Part shown: one piece after another, positions 26,480 through 37,950 of the stretch
How the letters are laid out: the number at the start of each line of letters is the position of its first letter
Numbering within the stretch: the first letter of the stretch is position 1
Origin: Neocallimastix lanati (nom. inval.)
Taxonomy: Eukaryota; Neocallimastigomycota; Neocallimastigomycetes; Neocallimastigales; Neocallimastigaceae
Assembly: GCA_016946835.1 (NCBI GenBank)
Contig: JACVTC010000037.1
Coordinates: 1,080,001-1,144,000, forward strand
DNA length: 64,000 bases
Direction: 5' to 3'
The notes under the pieces: model-generated
What the model was told of the DNA's origin: nothing
Seen by the model: the letters and a program-made list of their open reading frames with translations, nothing else
Database searches by the model: none
Position numbers and translations under genes: made by a program

Positions 26480-26915
26480 AAAAGAAGGCATTTTATTAAT
26501 AATATCTTTCCACTCCCCTTCAAAAGAATCTTTCTTTTCCTTCCCGATTTCATATTTTATAGGCGTTGAGGGAATACTATGCCATATTAAATACTATGTC
26601 TTTTGTGATTAGTGATTTTTTTAACACTAGGATTAATTTTGTGTTCTACCATTAGACCTCACCGTTGCCAAGAGAAGAAATTCTGAGGGAGATTTTTGAA
26701 GGATCATTTTTATGTACATGGCAGTTATCATCAATGAATGGAAAAGAGGTAGAGGCTGTTTCATCCTCGAAACTCATAACGTAGTTTTTTTAATATTAAT
26801 GTAAAAAAAAATTTCATATACTTTTATTTTTTTTTCTATGTAATTTTTTTTTTTTAATAAATAATATTATGTATTAATAAATAATATTTATTCTCAGTCT
26901 AAAAAAAGAAAAAAA
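26480..26915 (+). mobile_element. dispersed A-tailed repeat, copy B (retroposon-like)
   Basis: Diverged copy of 8250-8730. Shared landmarks are ATGAATGGAAAAG near 26735, CTCGAAACTCATAA near 26767, TTTTTAATATTAATGTAAAA, and the terminal TTTATTCTCAGTCT followed by A7. On the minus strand the shared ATG opens a 41-codon frame (26777-26652) beginning MSFEDETAS. The 8-kb copy has an in-frame stop nine codons after the same ATG, so coding is doubtful. Confidence 0.45.
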
Positions 26916-27012
26916 AAATATTTTGTATCTATATTATTAATAGTACTTTATGTTAATATAAAATAAAACAAATAATAAAAATAAATTAAATAAATCAACC
27001 ATAAAAAGAATA

Positions 27013-27053
<41 letters not shown>

Positions 27054-28059
27054 AAATCATCATTTAAAATTTTTTCTATGTATTTTTTTTTTAATAAAAA
27101 TGTATATACATACATATATATAAATAATAAATAAAAGGAAAAGAAAAAAAAGAAAAAAATGTTTTAAATTTATTTTATATTTTATTTTAAAGTTTTTATC
27201 ATGATGATGAACTATGATTAATATTAATATGTACATATATAGACTTTTATTTTTTATTATTTTTTTTTTTTTTTAAAAAGAAGATGATAAAGTACGCCTG
27301 GTTTAGTATCTCTTACTGGGAGAAGTTATATAATTTATTTATGAAATTTATTAATATAATATAATTTTATTTATTTATTTATTAAATATTTATTTATTTA
27401 TTTTATAATTTAAATTTATTTAATTACTAATTTTTATAAATTCATATTGAATATTACTTAACTAATTTTATTAATAAAAAAAAAAAATATTTAATTTGAT
27501 ATTATAATTTTAATTGAATGAATGGCAATTTGCAAAATTGCAAAATTACAAAGAATAAATATAAAGAAAAAGGTATTCTTTATATAATACTCTTTAATTA
27601 TAAACTATTTTAAAATAATAAGAATTAAATATTTAGTTGAATATTATAAAAAGTATAATATAAATAATAAAATATTTATAATAATTAGAACATATAAAAA
27701 TATAATAAAAATATAATAAAAATAATTAAAATGAAATAAAATAAAATTTATTTAATTTATAAATTATTTACATAACATAAAATTTATGATATAAATTTTA
27801 TTTTACATTGATTTTATGTATTTAATAGAATTTATAATGTTACATAAATTTATCTTATATCACGTTATTTATGGATCATTTTATATCGAATGTGGTTCAT
27901 TTCGCCAATTTTTAAAATACAAATTTTCAATACGCCATTTATTTTTAATGGCTTGTAAAATTTTTTGTTAACGCCATAAAAAATTATAATACAATTAATT
28001 TCAAAATAAATAAATGTATAAATTAATAAATAAATAGATAAATAAATAAAGAATATAAT

Positions 28060-29260
28060 AATAAAAATATAAAATAAAATAAATAGTAGAATATGAATAT
28101 AAAGTACATATTTAATAAAATAAAATAAAATAAATAGTAGAATATGAATATAAAGTACATATTTAATAAAATAAAATAAAATAAATAGTAGAATATGAAT
28201 ATAAAGTACATATTTAATAAAATAAAATAAAATAAATAGTAGAATATGAATATAAAGTACATATTTAATAAAATAAAATAAATAGTAGAATATGAATATA
28301 AAGTACATATTTAATAAAATAAAATAAAATAAATAGTAGAATATGAATATAAAGTACATATTTAATAAAATAAAATAAAATAAATAGTAGAATATGAATA
28401 TAAAGTACATATTTAATAAAATAAAATAAATAGTAGAATATGAATATAAAGTACATATTTAATAAAATAAAATAAAATAAATAGTAGAATATGAATATAA
28501 AGTACATATTTAATAAAATAAAATAAAATAAATAGTAGAATATGAATATAAAGTACATATTTAATAAAATAAAATAAAATAAATAGTAGAATATTAAATA
28601 AGAAAGTACAGATTAAATAAAATAAAATAAAATAAAATAAAATAAAATAAAATAAAATAAAATAAAATAAAATAAAATAAAATAAAATAAAATAAAATAA
28701 AATAAAATAAAATAAAATAAAATAAAATAAAATAAAATAAAATAAAATAAAATAAAATAAAATAAAATAAGATAAAATAAAATATAATAAAATAAAATAA
28801 AAAGTAGAATATTAAATAAGAAAGTACAGATTAAATAAAATAAAATAAAATAAAATAAAATAAAATAAAATAAAATAAAATAAATAGTGAAGTAATATAA
28901 AAGAATAAAGTATTAATAAAAATAAAATAAAATAAAATAAAATAAATAGTGAAGTAATATAAAAGAATAAAGTATTAATAAAAATAAAATAAAATAAAAT
29001 AAAATAAAATAAATAGTGAAGTAATATAAAAGAATAAAGTATTAATAAAAATAAAATAAAATAAAATAAAATAAAATAAAATAAAATAAATAATGAAGTA
29101 ATATAAAAGAATAAAGTATTAATAAAAATAAAATAAAATAAAATAAAATAAAATAAAATAAAATAAATAGTAAAATATTAAAAATAAAGTACAGATTGAA
29201 TAAAATGAAATAAAATAAAATAAAATAAAATAAAATAAAATAAAATAAAATAAATATCTA
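28060..29260. repeat. 51-bp minisatellite and (TAAAA)n inside MULE copy 2
   Basis: About ten units, mostly 51 bp, each with the core AGTAGAATATGAATATAAAG followed by TACATATTTAA and a TAAAA block. Beyond 28600 it grades into longer TAAAA runs with other cores. Because 51 is a multiple of three, open frames run through it, but they are artefacts of the repeat. Confidence 0.9.
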
Positions 29261-29705
29261 TTATTAATTTTTATTAAAGAATATTAAAGATCAATTTTTT
29301 CGAAATGAAAATTTTTTACATTTTTATTATATTCAATTAATGATGTAGTTTAATATTATTGGTAGTTAATAATCTCATTAAATATAAATGATTTTTTGCT
29401 TTCTAACATATATAATTAAATAAAACATTTTATTTTTAAAAATAAATTGTCTTTAATATTCTTTAATAAAAAAAATAATAAATATTTATTTTATTATATA
29501 TACTTGTACTTTTATAATATTACATTTAATATTTATTTTATTTTATATACTTGTACTTATATTATTACATTCTTTATTTATTTATTTATTTATTTTACAA
29601 ATAATTGAAAAACTAATTTTTCAAAATTAATATTAAGAATAATATTGGATAATTAATATAATAATTATAATTATATAATTAAAAAATATTTATAAAAATA
29701 TAGAA

Positions 29706-31130
29706 ATGGAAGAAAATTTAATTATTGATATAAGTGAATCCAACAAAGGAAAAGAACAAATTATTATTAATAAAAAATATAAATTTAATTTTTCATATAA
29801 AAGAAAAGATAATTCCAAAGTGTATAAATGTACAGAATATAAAAAAATAAATAAATGTAAATCTTTTATTATTTTAAATGATAAGAAAGAAATTTTAAAG
29901 TATAATAGTTCACATAATCATCCTGAAAATGAATACGATGTATCCCTATCTATAATGAAACATAAAATTAAAGATGGAATTGAAAAAAGTTCAATTCCTT
30001 TTGGTATAAAAATAAAACCCCTATATAATAAAATTTCTAAAGAAATGGGACTTTTATGCCCAGAATATAATTCAATTAAATCCCAAATATCAAGAAATTT
30101 AAATAAAAAACTACCATCCAATGTAACAACATTTGCTGAAATTCCAAGTGAATCTGAATATTATAAAACAAAGCGAGGTGAAAATTTTATGATATTCAAA
30201 AATTCTAATTTAATAATTTTTCAATCCCCTTTTCAAGCAAAATTATTTAGGGAATATAATGATGATATATTTGTTGATGGTACATTTTTTATTGCCCCTA
30301 AATTTAGTTATCAAGTATTTATTACAAGAACTTATGCTAAAGAATTAGATAGTTTTTACACTACTTCTTTTGCAATATTAAAAAATAAAAAACAAGAAAC
30401 ATATAAAATGTTATTTGAAAAATTGAAAAAAAATGCTAATACATGTAACAATAATATTAGAATTGAACCAAAAAATTTGTATTGTGATTTTGAAAGGGCC
30501 ATATCTAAAGCAGCAAAAACAATATTTCCTAATACAAATATTAAATATTGCATTTGGCATTATAAAAAATCACTAGAAATTAAAAAAAATAAATTATGCT
30601 ATAATGAAGTAAAAAATAATAATAATATATTTATTTATTATAAAGCTATTTCAAATTTATCATTTATAAATTCTGAATATATATTTGATATTTATGTTAT
30701 AATTAAAATTAAATCCATTAAAAATAATTATTGTCAATTTTTAAAATTTTTAGAATATTTTTATAAAACATATTTAATTGATTATGATATGAATATTTGG
30801 AATTATTATAATAATATAGAACATATAACAAACAATGCCTCAGAATCACTCAATAATTATTTAAATAATTTATTTCCAACAAAACCATCTTTTTATGAAT
30901 TAATAGATAAATTAAATGAACTTGAACATTTATCATATTATGATTATCAAAGAAAAATAAGAGGAATTTGGAAAATAAAAAAAAGAGCAATAAATAAAAC
31001 TAATGAAATCAGTGTCTTAATTGAACGCTTCAAAAGTATTGAAGCCAAGTTAATTGATGCTAAATGTGATAGAAATATAATTATTAATTTGTGGTTTGAT
31101 TGTTTAACTAATTTAAATAATATAATATAA
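29706..31130 (+). CDS. MULE transposase with FLYWCH-type zinc finger
   Basis: 474-residue DDE transposase, single exon. The N-terminus has a FLYWCH/WRKY-GCM-like zinc finger with Cys42, Cys51, His70 and His72, which in this family binds the transposon ends. The catalytic domain shows Asp191 in FVDGTFF, Asp261 in YCDFER, the C-x-x-H motif Cys282 to His285 (CIWH), and Glu380 in NNASESLNN. These are the three acidic residues and accessory motif expected of the MULE superfamily. The C-terminal region is Lys-rich and may be complete: it ends at the same stop as both decayed copies. It lies inside an element with matching ends and has no frame disruption. Activity is plausible but unproven. The ATG was chosen because the decayed copy at 51710-53114 has an ATG at the same place. 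Confidence 0.9.
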   Translation: MEENLIIDISESNKGKEQIIINKKYKFNFSYKRKDNSKVYKCTEYKKINKCKSFIILNDKKEILKYNSSHNHPENEYDVSLSIMKHKIKDGIEKSSIPFGIKIKPLYNKISKEMGLLCPEYNSIKSQISRNLNKKLPSNVTTFAEIPSESEYYKTKRGENFMIFKNSNLIIFQSPFQAKLFREYNDDIFVDGTFFIAPKFSYQVFITRTYAKELDSFYTTSFAILKNKKQETYKMLFEKLKKNANTCNNNIRIEPKNLYCDFERAISKAAKTIFPNTNIKYCIWHYKKSLEIKKNKLCYNEVKNNNNIFIYYKAISNLSFINSEYIFDIYVIIKIKSIKNNYCQFLKFLEYFYKTYLIDYDMNIWNYYNNIEHITNNASESLNNYLNNLFPTKPSFYELIDKLNELEHLSYYDYQRKIRGIWKIKKRAINKTNEISVLIERFKSIEAKLIDAKCDRNIIINLWFDCLTNLNNII

Positions 31131-31812
31131 ATATTACTTTATAATAAATAATTAAGAAATGAGGAATGACCAAATGAAATAATCAGAATTCTGTCATTCA
31201 ATAATTTAATTTATAAAGCATATTAAATTTATACAGTTTTAATAAATATTCAAATACAATGTATAATTTAAAGTTTTATTATTATAATTATTATTTCGTT
31301 TAATAACATTTGTAATTTTATATAATTTTTTTATTAATAAAATTTAAATAAAAAAATTATTATTATTAGTTTTATATTTTTAATAACATTTAAGTAAAAG
31401 AATTATTATTAATAACATTTATATTTTTATGTGTTTTTTTTATTAATAACATTTAAATAAAAGAATTATTATTAATAACATTTATATTTTTAATAGCATT
31501 TAAATAAAATAAGAATTATTATTAATAACATTTATATTTTTATATTTTTTTTTTATTAACAACATTTAAGTAAAATAATTAATAATATTTATATTTTTAA
31601 TAACATTTAAATAAAAGAATTATTATTAAAAAAAAAGAATTAAAATCATAAAATCTAACCATTATATGATTTATTTAATTATTCACTTAATAATTAATTT
31701 AAATATTGAAATAACAAAATAATACAATAAAATAATATTATGTAGTATAATATAGCTATAGCCACAAATTTATATATATCACGTGAAAAATTGGCGTAAT
31801 GCAACTTCCCCA

Positions 31813-32298
31813 GAAAAAATTTTATGTATATCATATGTTTAATTCATACTTTTATGTAGTTTTATAATTGAAATAATAAAAATTTCTATCCAATAGAAAC
31901 ATAAAAATTTATAAATAATTATACCAAATTAAAAATTATTTATGAGCAGTATTAAATATAAATGAATAATAAGAATATAATATAATATTTTAATAATAAA
32001 AGTTATAAATATTAATGATTTTGATATAATGAAATACAAAATATATAATAACATATTCTATGGAAGTTTTTTATAGTCATTAGATTCTTAATGTTCTTAG
32101 AAATTATAAATGTTTTATTAATAAAAATTTATTAATAAAATATTTATAATTAAAATTTATGCATTTTAAAAATTTCTATCCAATAGAATCTTAAATATTT
32201 AGAAATTATTAATTTCCATCATAAAATAATTTAATTATTTCAATTATAAAACTACATAAAAGTATGAATTAAACATATGATATACATAAAATTTTTTC
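31813..32298. repeat. 65-bp perfect inverted repeat (inversion scar)
   Basis: Arms 31813-31877 and 32234-32298 are exact reverse complements with about 356 bp between. The right arm is in the orientation seen upstream of every sHSP gene. The left arm is flipped and directly touches the MULE right end. Confidence 0.85.
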
Positions 32299-32343
32299 TA
32301 TATAGAAATTTAGAATTTAATAGAAATAATATATTCATATAGA
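32296..32343 (+). promoter_or_regulatory. conserved GAA-rich upstream block of the sHSP genes
   Basis: A block with four GAA triplets and TTC at its left edge lies about 325-375 bp before the sHSP1 ATG. It recurs with few changes before all five sHSP genes (near 34410, 36979, 39483 and 41548). Repeated GAA/TTC suggests a heat shock factor site, but the spacing does not fit a canonical 5-bp-periodic heat shock element. Regulatory role is inference. Confidence 0.3.
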
Positions 32344-32478
32344 ATAATTTATATCTAAAAATAAAATTTATTTTATTAATAAAAATATTTTATAAAGATT
32401 ATAGAAAATATTAAATAAATTATATTTAGTATATTTAGAATGAATATAAGATTTTTATTTTCAATAAATTTGAAAAAG

Positions 32479-32486
32479 TATAAATA
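32479..32486 (+). promoter_or_regulatory. TATA-box candidate, sHSP gene 1
   Basis: TATAAATA 190 bp before the ATG, preceded by GAAAAAG and followed by TGAGTA. This context is preserved in the other copies. Confidence 0.5.
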
Positions 32487-32668
32487 TGAGTAATTTTCAT
32501 TTAAAAATTTTATTTCTTCATAATTTATTTTACTTACCTACAATAAATATAAAATTAAATATATATTTAAAAGTGTTTAACTAACTTTAAGCTATTAATA
32601 AAAAAAAGTTTTATATAAAAAAAAAAAAAAAACAATTTTTTAAAATCATAAAATTTAAAAATAACAAA

Positions 32669-33283
32669 ATGTCATCACACAATAACGAAAATCAATTATC
32701 TCATAGAAATAATAATTCTTTATTTAGGGATTCATTTTTTGATGATCAATTCGAAAATGATTTCTTTAATCATCCTTTAATTTCTTTCCCTTCAATTTAT
32801 CCTTATTATCATAGAGATCCATTCAACGAATTACATAATCAAATTTCTAAAACTTTCAATAGTGATGTCTTTAAATCAGTTGACTTTAGTCCAAAGATCA
32901 ACTTAAGTGAAGATGAAAATAATTATTATATTCATGCCGATTTACCAGGAATGAATAAAGATCAAGTCAAAATGGAACTTTCTGATGATAATCATGTTTT
33001 GACTATTTCTGGTGAAAGAGAATCTATCATCGATAATTCTGATAATAACAATGATGATACTAAAAATGATAACAAAAATAAAGAAAATTCTAATAAAAGA
33101 AATACTAAGAAGTATTCAAAAATTGAATGTAGTTATGGTAAATTTTCAAGATCATTTACTCTTCCTGAAAATGCTGATATCAATAAAATTCAAGCCAGAT
33201 TAGAAAATGGAGTTTTAGAAGTTCATCTTCCAAAGCTTGAACCTACCAAGAAAGAACAAAGGAAAACTATTCAAATCCAATAA
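32669..33283 (+). CDS. small heat shock protein (HSP20 family), tandem copy 1
   Basis: 204-residue ATP-independent holdase chaperone expected to bind unfolding proteins as an oligomer in the cytosol. Residues 1-70 are a Phe/Asn/Asp-rich N-terminal arm. The alpha-crystallin domain covers about 72-190, opening NYYIHADLPG and closing with the signature ARLENGVL (176-183). The oligomer-bridging I-x-I motif is IQI at 201-203. An Asn/Asp/Lys-rich insertion (about 119-148) sits inside the domain where sHSPs normally have a short loop. No intron. It is the first of five nearly identical direct repeats and carries the AKTF-type difference KTFNSD where the others have KAFNSD or KALNSD. Tandem amplification suggests dosage selection or gene conversion. 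Confidence 0.95.
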   Translation: MSSHNNENQLSHRNNNSLFRDSFFDDQFENDFFNHPLISFPSIYPYYHRDPFNELHNQISKTFNSDVFKSVDFSPKINLSEDENNYYIHADLPGMNKDQVKMELSDDNHVLTISGERESIIDNSDNNNDDTKNDNKNKENSNKRNTKKYSKIECSYGKFSRSFTLPENADINKIQARLENGVLEVHLPKLEPTKKEQRKTIQIQ

Positions 33284-34775
33284 ATTAAATGAAAAGATAA
33301 CACAAAAATTGAATTTATTTTCAATAATTATTTTTAATTAGAATAAATTATACCCTAAAAAAATTAGTATTAGTAATTTTATAAAATATTTAAAACTTAA
33401 AATTTAAATAATATAAAATAAATATTTTATATATTTATATTTATATTATTGTTATACCATGATTTTAGTTAATTTTTTATTTTAATATTAAAATTTTATA
33501 TTTTAAATATATATTTTTATCTATTAATGTAAAAAGTAACAAATTGAAATATTTAAAAATTTAAAATAAAAATAAAAATAAATAAATAAAAAAAATAAAA
33601 AATAAATTTATATATTAAATTTGAAATCAAAAAGTTTGTGTGTTTATTTTAACAACATATTTTTCTAATATTAATATAAATTTGTTCATTATTTCGTTTG
33701 GTATATAATCATAAATTATTTGTTAATTATAATGTAAATGTTATTTTATATTGTATATGGTTATAAAACTTTTTTAAATTATAATATTAATAAAAAATAT
33801 TTAAAAATATAAAATTATTATTTTTATAATTATATAATATGAAATTATATTTTAATCCATATATAAAATTATTATTTATATAAATTTATTCAAATAAATA
33901 ATGTAAAATAAAATAAAATAAAATTTAAAAAAAAAAAGATAATAAATATAATAATAATAATAATAACTATCAATAACAATTTTAATAAAGATTAATAATT
34001 ATACCAAATTAATAATTATTTATGAACTTATGAATAGTATTAAATATAAATGAATAATATGAATTTAAAATTTTAATAATGATAGTTAATAAATATCATT
34101 GACTTCTGTATAATGAAATGCAAAATATATAATAACATATTTCATAATATAATGAAATACGAAATATATAATAACATATTTCATAGAATTTTATATTTTC
34201 TTTAGATTCTTAGATTTAGATTCTTATAAATCATATATGATTTATTAATAAAATAATTTTAATTAAAATTTATGATACATTAAAATTTATATCCAATAGA
34301 AAAATAAAAATTTAGATATTATTAATTTCTATCATAAAATAATTTTTAATTGTTTCAATTATAAATTACATAAAAATATGAATTAAACATATGATATACA
34401 TAAAATTTTTTCTATATAGAAATTTAGAATTTAATAGAAATAATATATTCATATAGAAATTTATATCTAAAAATAAAATTTATTTTATTAATAAAAATAT
34501 TTTATAAAGATTATAGAAAATATTAAATAAATTATATTTAGTATATTTAGAATGAATATTAAGATTTTTATTTTTAATAAATTTGAAAAAGTATAAATAT
34601 GAGTAATTTTCATTTAAAAATTTTTTTTCTTCATAATTAATTTTACTTACCTATAATAAATATAAAATTAAATATATATTTAAAAGTGTTTAACAAACTT
34701 TAAGCGATTAATAAAAAAAAAGTTATATATAAAAAAAAGCAATTTTATAATATCATAAAATTAAAAAGTAGCAAA
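33284..34775. other. sHSP 1-2 spacer
   Basis: A/T-rich spacer. The first ~400 bp (containing ATACCCTAAAAAAATTAG) and the last ~480 bp are shared with the other spacers. The middle differs by indels and homopolymers. No gene. Confidence 0.7.
34592..34599 (+). promoter_or_regulatory. TATA-box candidate, sHSP gene 2
   Basis: TATAAATA 184 bp before the ATG, in the conserved upstream block. Confidence 0.5.
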
Positions 34776-35390
34776 ATGTCATCACACAATAACGAAAATC
34801 AATTATCTCATAGAAATAATAATTCTTTATTTAGGGATTCATTTTTTGATGATCAATTCGAAAATGATTTCTTTAATCATCCTTTAATTTCTTTCCCTTC
34901 AATTTATCCTTATTATCATAGAGATCCATTCAATGATTTACATAATCAAATTTCTAAAGCTTTCAATAGTGATGTCTTTAAATCAGTTGACTTTAGTCCA
35001 AAGATCAATTTAAGTGAAGATGAAAATAATTATTATATTCATGCCGATTTACCAGGAATAAATAAAGATCAAATTAAAATGGAACTTTCTGATGATAATC
35101 ATGTTTTAACTATTTCTGGTGAAAGAGAATCTATCATCGATAACTCTGATAATAACAATGATGATACTAAAAATGATAACAAAAATAAAGAAAATTCTAA
35201 TAAAAGAAATACTAAGAAGTATTCAAAAATTGAATGTAGTTATGGTAAATTTTCAAGATCATTTACTCTTCCTGAAAATGCTGATATCAACAAAATTCAA
35301 GCCAGATTAGAAAATGGAGTTTTAGAAGTTCATCTTCCAAAGCTTGAACCTACCAAGAAAGAACAAAGAAAAACTATTCAAATTCAATAA
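34776..35390 (+). CDS. small heat shock protein (HSP20 family), tandem copy 2
   Basis: 204 residues, same layout as copy 1: N-terminal arm, alpha-crystallin domain with ARLENGVL at 176-183, and terminal IQI. It differs at only a few residues, for example FNDLHNQ for FNELHNQ, SKAFNSD for SKTFNSD, and GINKDQIK for GMNKDQVK. It retains the same Asp/Asn insertion as copy 1 (NNNDDTKNDNK). The coding part is far better conserved between copies than the spacers, which fits purifying selection or conversion. Start 2107 bp after that of copy 1. Confidence 0.95.
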   Translation: MSSHNNENQLSHRNNNSLFRDSFFDDQFENDFFNHPLISFPSIYPYYHRDPFNDLHNQISKAFNSDVFKSVDFSPKINLSEDENNYYIHADLPGINKDQIKMELSDDNHVLTISGERESIIDNSDNNNDDTKNDNKNKENSNKRNTKKYSKIECSYGKFSRSFTLPENADINKIQARLENGVLEVHLPKLEPTKKEQRKTIQIQ

Positions 35391-35880
35391 ATTTAATTAA
35401 TGAAATAAAATTTCTATTTATTTAAAATTAATATAAATTAAAATATATTATACCCTAAAAAAATTAGTATTAGTAATTTTATAAAATATTTAAAATTTAA
35501 AATTTAAATAATATAAAATAAATATTTTATATATTTATATTTATATTATTGATATACCATGATTTTTGTTAATTTTTTATTTTAATATTAAAATTTTATA
35601 TTTTAAATATATATTTTTATCTATTAATGTAAAAAGTAACAAATTGAAATATTTAAAAATTTAAAATAAAAATAAAAATAAATAAATAAAAAAAATAAAA
35701 AATAAATTTAAAAATTAAATTTGAATTTAAAAAGTTTGTGTATTTATTTTAACAACATATTAATCTAATATAAATTTGGTTATTATTTCATTTGGTATAT
35801 AATTACAAATTATTTTTAAATTATAATAGTATTATTATTTTATAATGTATATGATTATAAATGATCCTTAAATTATAATA

Positions 35881-36342
35881 TTAATAAGAAATATTTAAAT
35901 ATAAAAATTATATTATTTTTAACATTATTTTAAAATGTATATATTTATAAAATATATTTATAATATAATATTAATAAGAAGTATTTAAATAAATAAAAAT
36001 GTTATTTTATAATTATATAATACGAAATTATATTTTAATCCATATATAAAAGTAATTTATAAAAATTATTTTATATATAAAAATATATTCATAAATCTTA
36101 AAAATAAAATATTAATAAGAAATATTTAAATATAAAAATTATATTATTTTTAACATTATTTTAAAATGTATATATTTATAAAATATATTTATAATATAAT
36201 ATTAATAAGAAGTATTTAAATAAATAAAAATGTTACTTTATAATTATATAATACGAAATTATATTTTAATCCATATATAAAAGTAATTTATAAAAATTAT
36301 TTTATATATAAAAATATATTCATAAATCTTAAAAATAATAGA
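35881..36342. repeat. 231-bp tandem duplication in sHSP 2-3 spacer
   Basis: TTAATAAGAAATATTTAAAT starts at 35881 and again at 36112, and the following ~230 bp are nearly identical. This copy is not duplicated in the other spacers. Confidence 0.85.
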
Positions 36343-36484
36343 TTAACAAATTGAAAAAAAAAAAAAAAAAAAAATTAACCATATTATATATAATGTGTTT
36401 ATTATTGATAAAAAATGCTATTCAATTAATCAAATAAAATAAAAAAATGATAATAATAGTAGTTATAACAATAATTAAAATAAA

Positions 36485-36534
<50 letters not shown>

Positions 36535-37159
36535 CAATAATAGTTATTATAATAATAAGTAAAATAAATAAAAAAAGATAATAATAGTAATTATAATAAT
36601 AACAATAATAACAATAATACTAAAGTAATTTTAATAAAGATTAAGAATTATAATAGGCAGCATTAAATATAAATGAACAAAAAAAAATTATACTATAAAA
36701 TTATAATTATAGTTCCTAAGATATATTGAAAAAAAAATTTTAACCATATAATGAAATATGAAATATATATATGACATTTTCCATGGAATTTTTATGGTCA
36801 TTATATTATTGGAAATCATAAATATTAAATAATTATAATTAAAATTTATAATACTTTAAAATTTCTATCCAATAGAAAAATAGAATTTTAGAAATAATTA
36901 ATTTTTATCATAAAATAATTAAATAATTTCAATTATAAAACTACATAAAAATATGAATTAAACATTTGATATACATAAAATTTTTTCTATATAGAAATTT
37001 AGAATTTAGTAGAAATAATATATTCATATAGAATAATTTATATCTAAAAATAAAGTTTATTTTATTAATAAAAATATTTTATAAAGATTATAGAAAATAT
37101 TAAATAAAATATTTTTAGAATGAACATGAGATTTTAATTTCTGATAAATTTGAAAAAAG

Positions 37160-37167
37160 TATAAATT
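37160..37167 (+). promoter_or_regulatory. TATA-box candidate, sHSP gene 3
   Basis: TATAAATT 176 bp before the ATG. It is the one copy whose last base differs from TATAAATA. Confidence 0.45.
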
Positions 37168-37335
37168 TGAGTAGTTATCGTTTAAATTTTTTTTTTCTTT
37201 ATTATTAATTTTACTTACCTACAATAATTATATATTTAAAAGTGTTTAACAATCTTTAAGCGATTAATAAAAAAAAAAGTTTTATATAAAAAAAAAAAAC
37301 AATTTTATAATTTCATAAAATTAAAAAGTAAAAAA

Positions 37336-37950
37336 ATGTCATCACACAATAAAGAAAATCAATTATCTCAGAGAAATAATAATTCTTTATTTAAAGATTC
37401 ATTCTTTGATAATCAATTCGAAAATGATTTCTTTAATCATCCTTTGATTTCTTTCCCTTCAATTTATCCTTATTATCATAGAGATCCATTCAATGATTTA
37501 CATAATCAAATTTCTAAAGCTTTCAATAGTGATGTCTTTAAATCAGTTGACTTTAGTCCAAAGATCAACTTAAGTGAAGATGAAAATAATTATTATATTC
37601 ATGCCGATTTACCAGGAATGAATAAGGATCAAGTTAAAATGGAACTTTCTGATGATAATCATGCTTTAACTATTTCTGGTGAAAGAGAATCTATCATCGA
37701 TAACTCTGATAATAATAATAATGATACTAAAGATGATAACAAAAATAAAGAAAATTCTAATAAAAGAAATACTAAGAAGTATTCAAAAATTGAATGTAGT
37801 TATGGTAAATTTTCAAGATCATTTACTCTTCCTGAAAATGCTGATATCAACAAAATTCAAGCCAGATTAGAAAATGGAGTTTTAGAAATTCATCTTCCAA
37901 AGCTTGAACCTACCAAGAAAGAACAGAGAAAAACTATTCAAATTCAATAA
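37336..37950 (+). CDS. small heat shock protein (HSP20 family), tandem copy 3
   Basis: 204 residues. The N-terminal arm is the most changed of the set, with NKENQLSQR, LFKDSFF and DNQFEN in place of NNENQLSHR, LFRDSFF and DDQFEN. In the domain it has NHALTI for NHVLTI, and VLEIHLP instead of VLEVHLP, a change shared with copy 4. The insertion reads NNNNDTKDDNK. ARLENGVL and the C-terminal IQI are intact, so it should be functional. Start 2560 bp after copy 2. Confidence 0.95.
   Translation: MSSHNKENQLSQRNNNSLFKDSFFDNQFENDFFNHPLISFPSIYPYYHRDPFNDLHNQISKAFNSDVFKSVDFSPKINLSEDENNYYIHADLPGMNKDQVKMELSDDNHALTISGERESIIDNSDNNNNDTKDDNKNKENSNKRNTKKYSKIECSYGKFSRSFTLPENADINKIQARLENGVLEIHLPKLEPTKKEQRKTIQIQ

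Larger units (their letters stand above)
24812..27887. other. intergenic region with repeats and an unassigned less A/T-rich island
   Basis: Left part is low-complexity with (AAAT)n/(AAT)n at 25333-25430. An island at 25615-26440 has clearly more G and C than its surroundings and is described separately. A dispersed-repeat copy lies at 26480-26915. The remainder up to the MULE is A/T-rich with poly-A and poly-T tracts. No gene could be supported. Confidence 0.6.
27888..31811 (+). mobile_element. MULE DNA transposon copy 2 (intact transposase)
   Basis: The left end GAATGTGGTTCATTTCGCC and the right end, inverted GGGGAAGTTGCATTACGCC, match the termini of copy 1, which define the element. It carries a 51-bp minisatellite after the left end (about 28060-29260) and one uninterrupted transposase gene (29706-31130). 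The 9 bp before the left end (TTTTATATC) are not repeated after the right end. Instead the right end abuts sHSP-type flank at 31812, so the element has been rearranged after insertion. This is the only copy able to encode a full transposase. Confidence 0.8.
31812..32668. other. rearranged sHSP-type flank and promoter region of sHSP gene 1
   Basis: Starts with a 65-bp segment (31813-31877) that is the exact inverse of 32234-32298. From about 31880 the sequence matches the inter-sHSP spacer near 39070-39300 in direct orientation. The last ~440 bp before the ATG match the upstream blocks of the other sHSP genes. Confidence 0.75.
35391..37335. other. sHSP 2-3 spacer with internal duplication
   Basis: Longest of the spacers. 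It contains a 231-bp tandem duplication (35881-36342) and an A-tract of about 45 nt near 36489-36531. Ends are shared with the other spacers. No gene. Confidence 0.75.

Noticed and set aside
27865-28558. Overlapping minus-strand frames with a repeating 17-residue unit
   Set aside because: The 51-bp minisatellite is a multiple of three and lacks stops in some frames. The protein repeat is a by-product of the DNA repeat.
29918-30553. Antisense frames within the transposase gene
   Set aside because: Shadows of the strongly supported plus-strand transposase.
33012-33203. 63-codon +1 frame inside each of four sHSP genes
   Set aside because: It is conserved only because the sHSP codons are; it is absent as an equal-length frame in copy 5 and has no features of its own.
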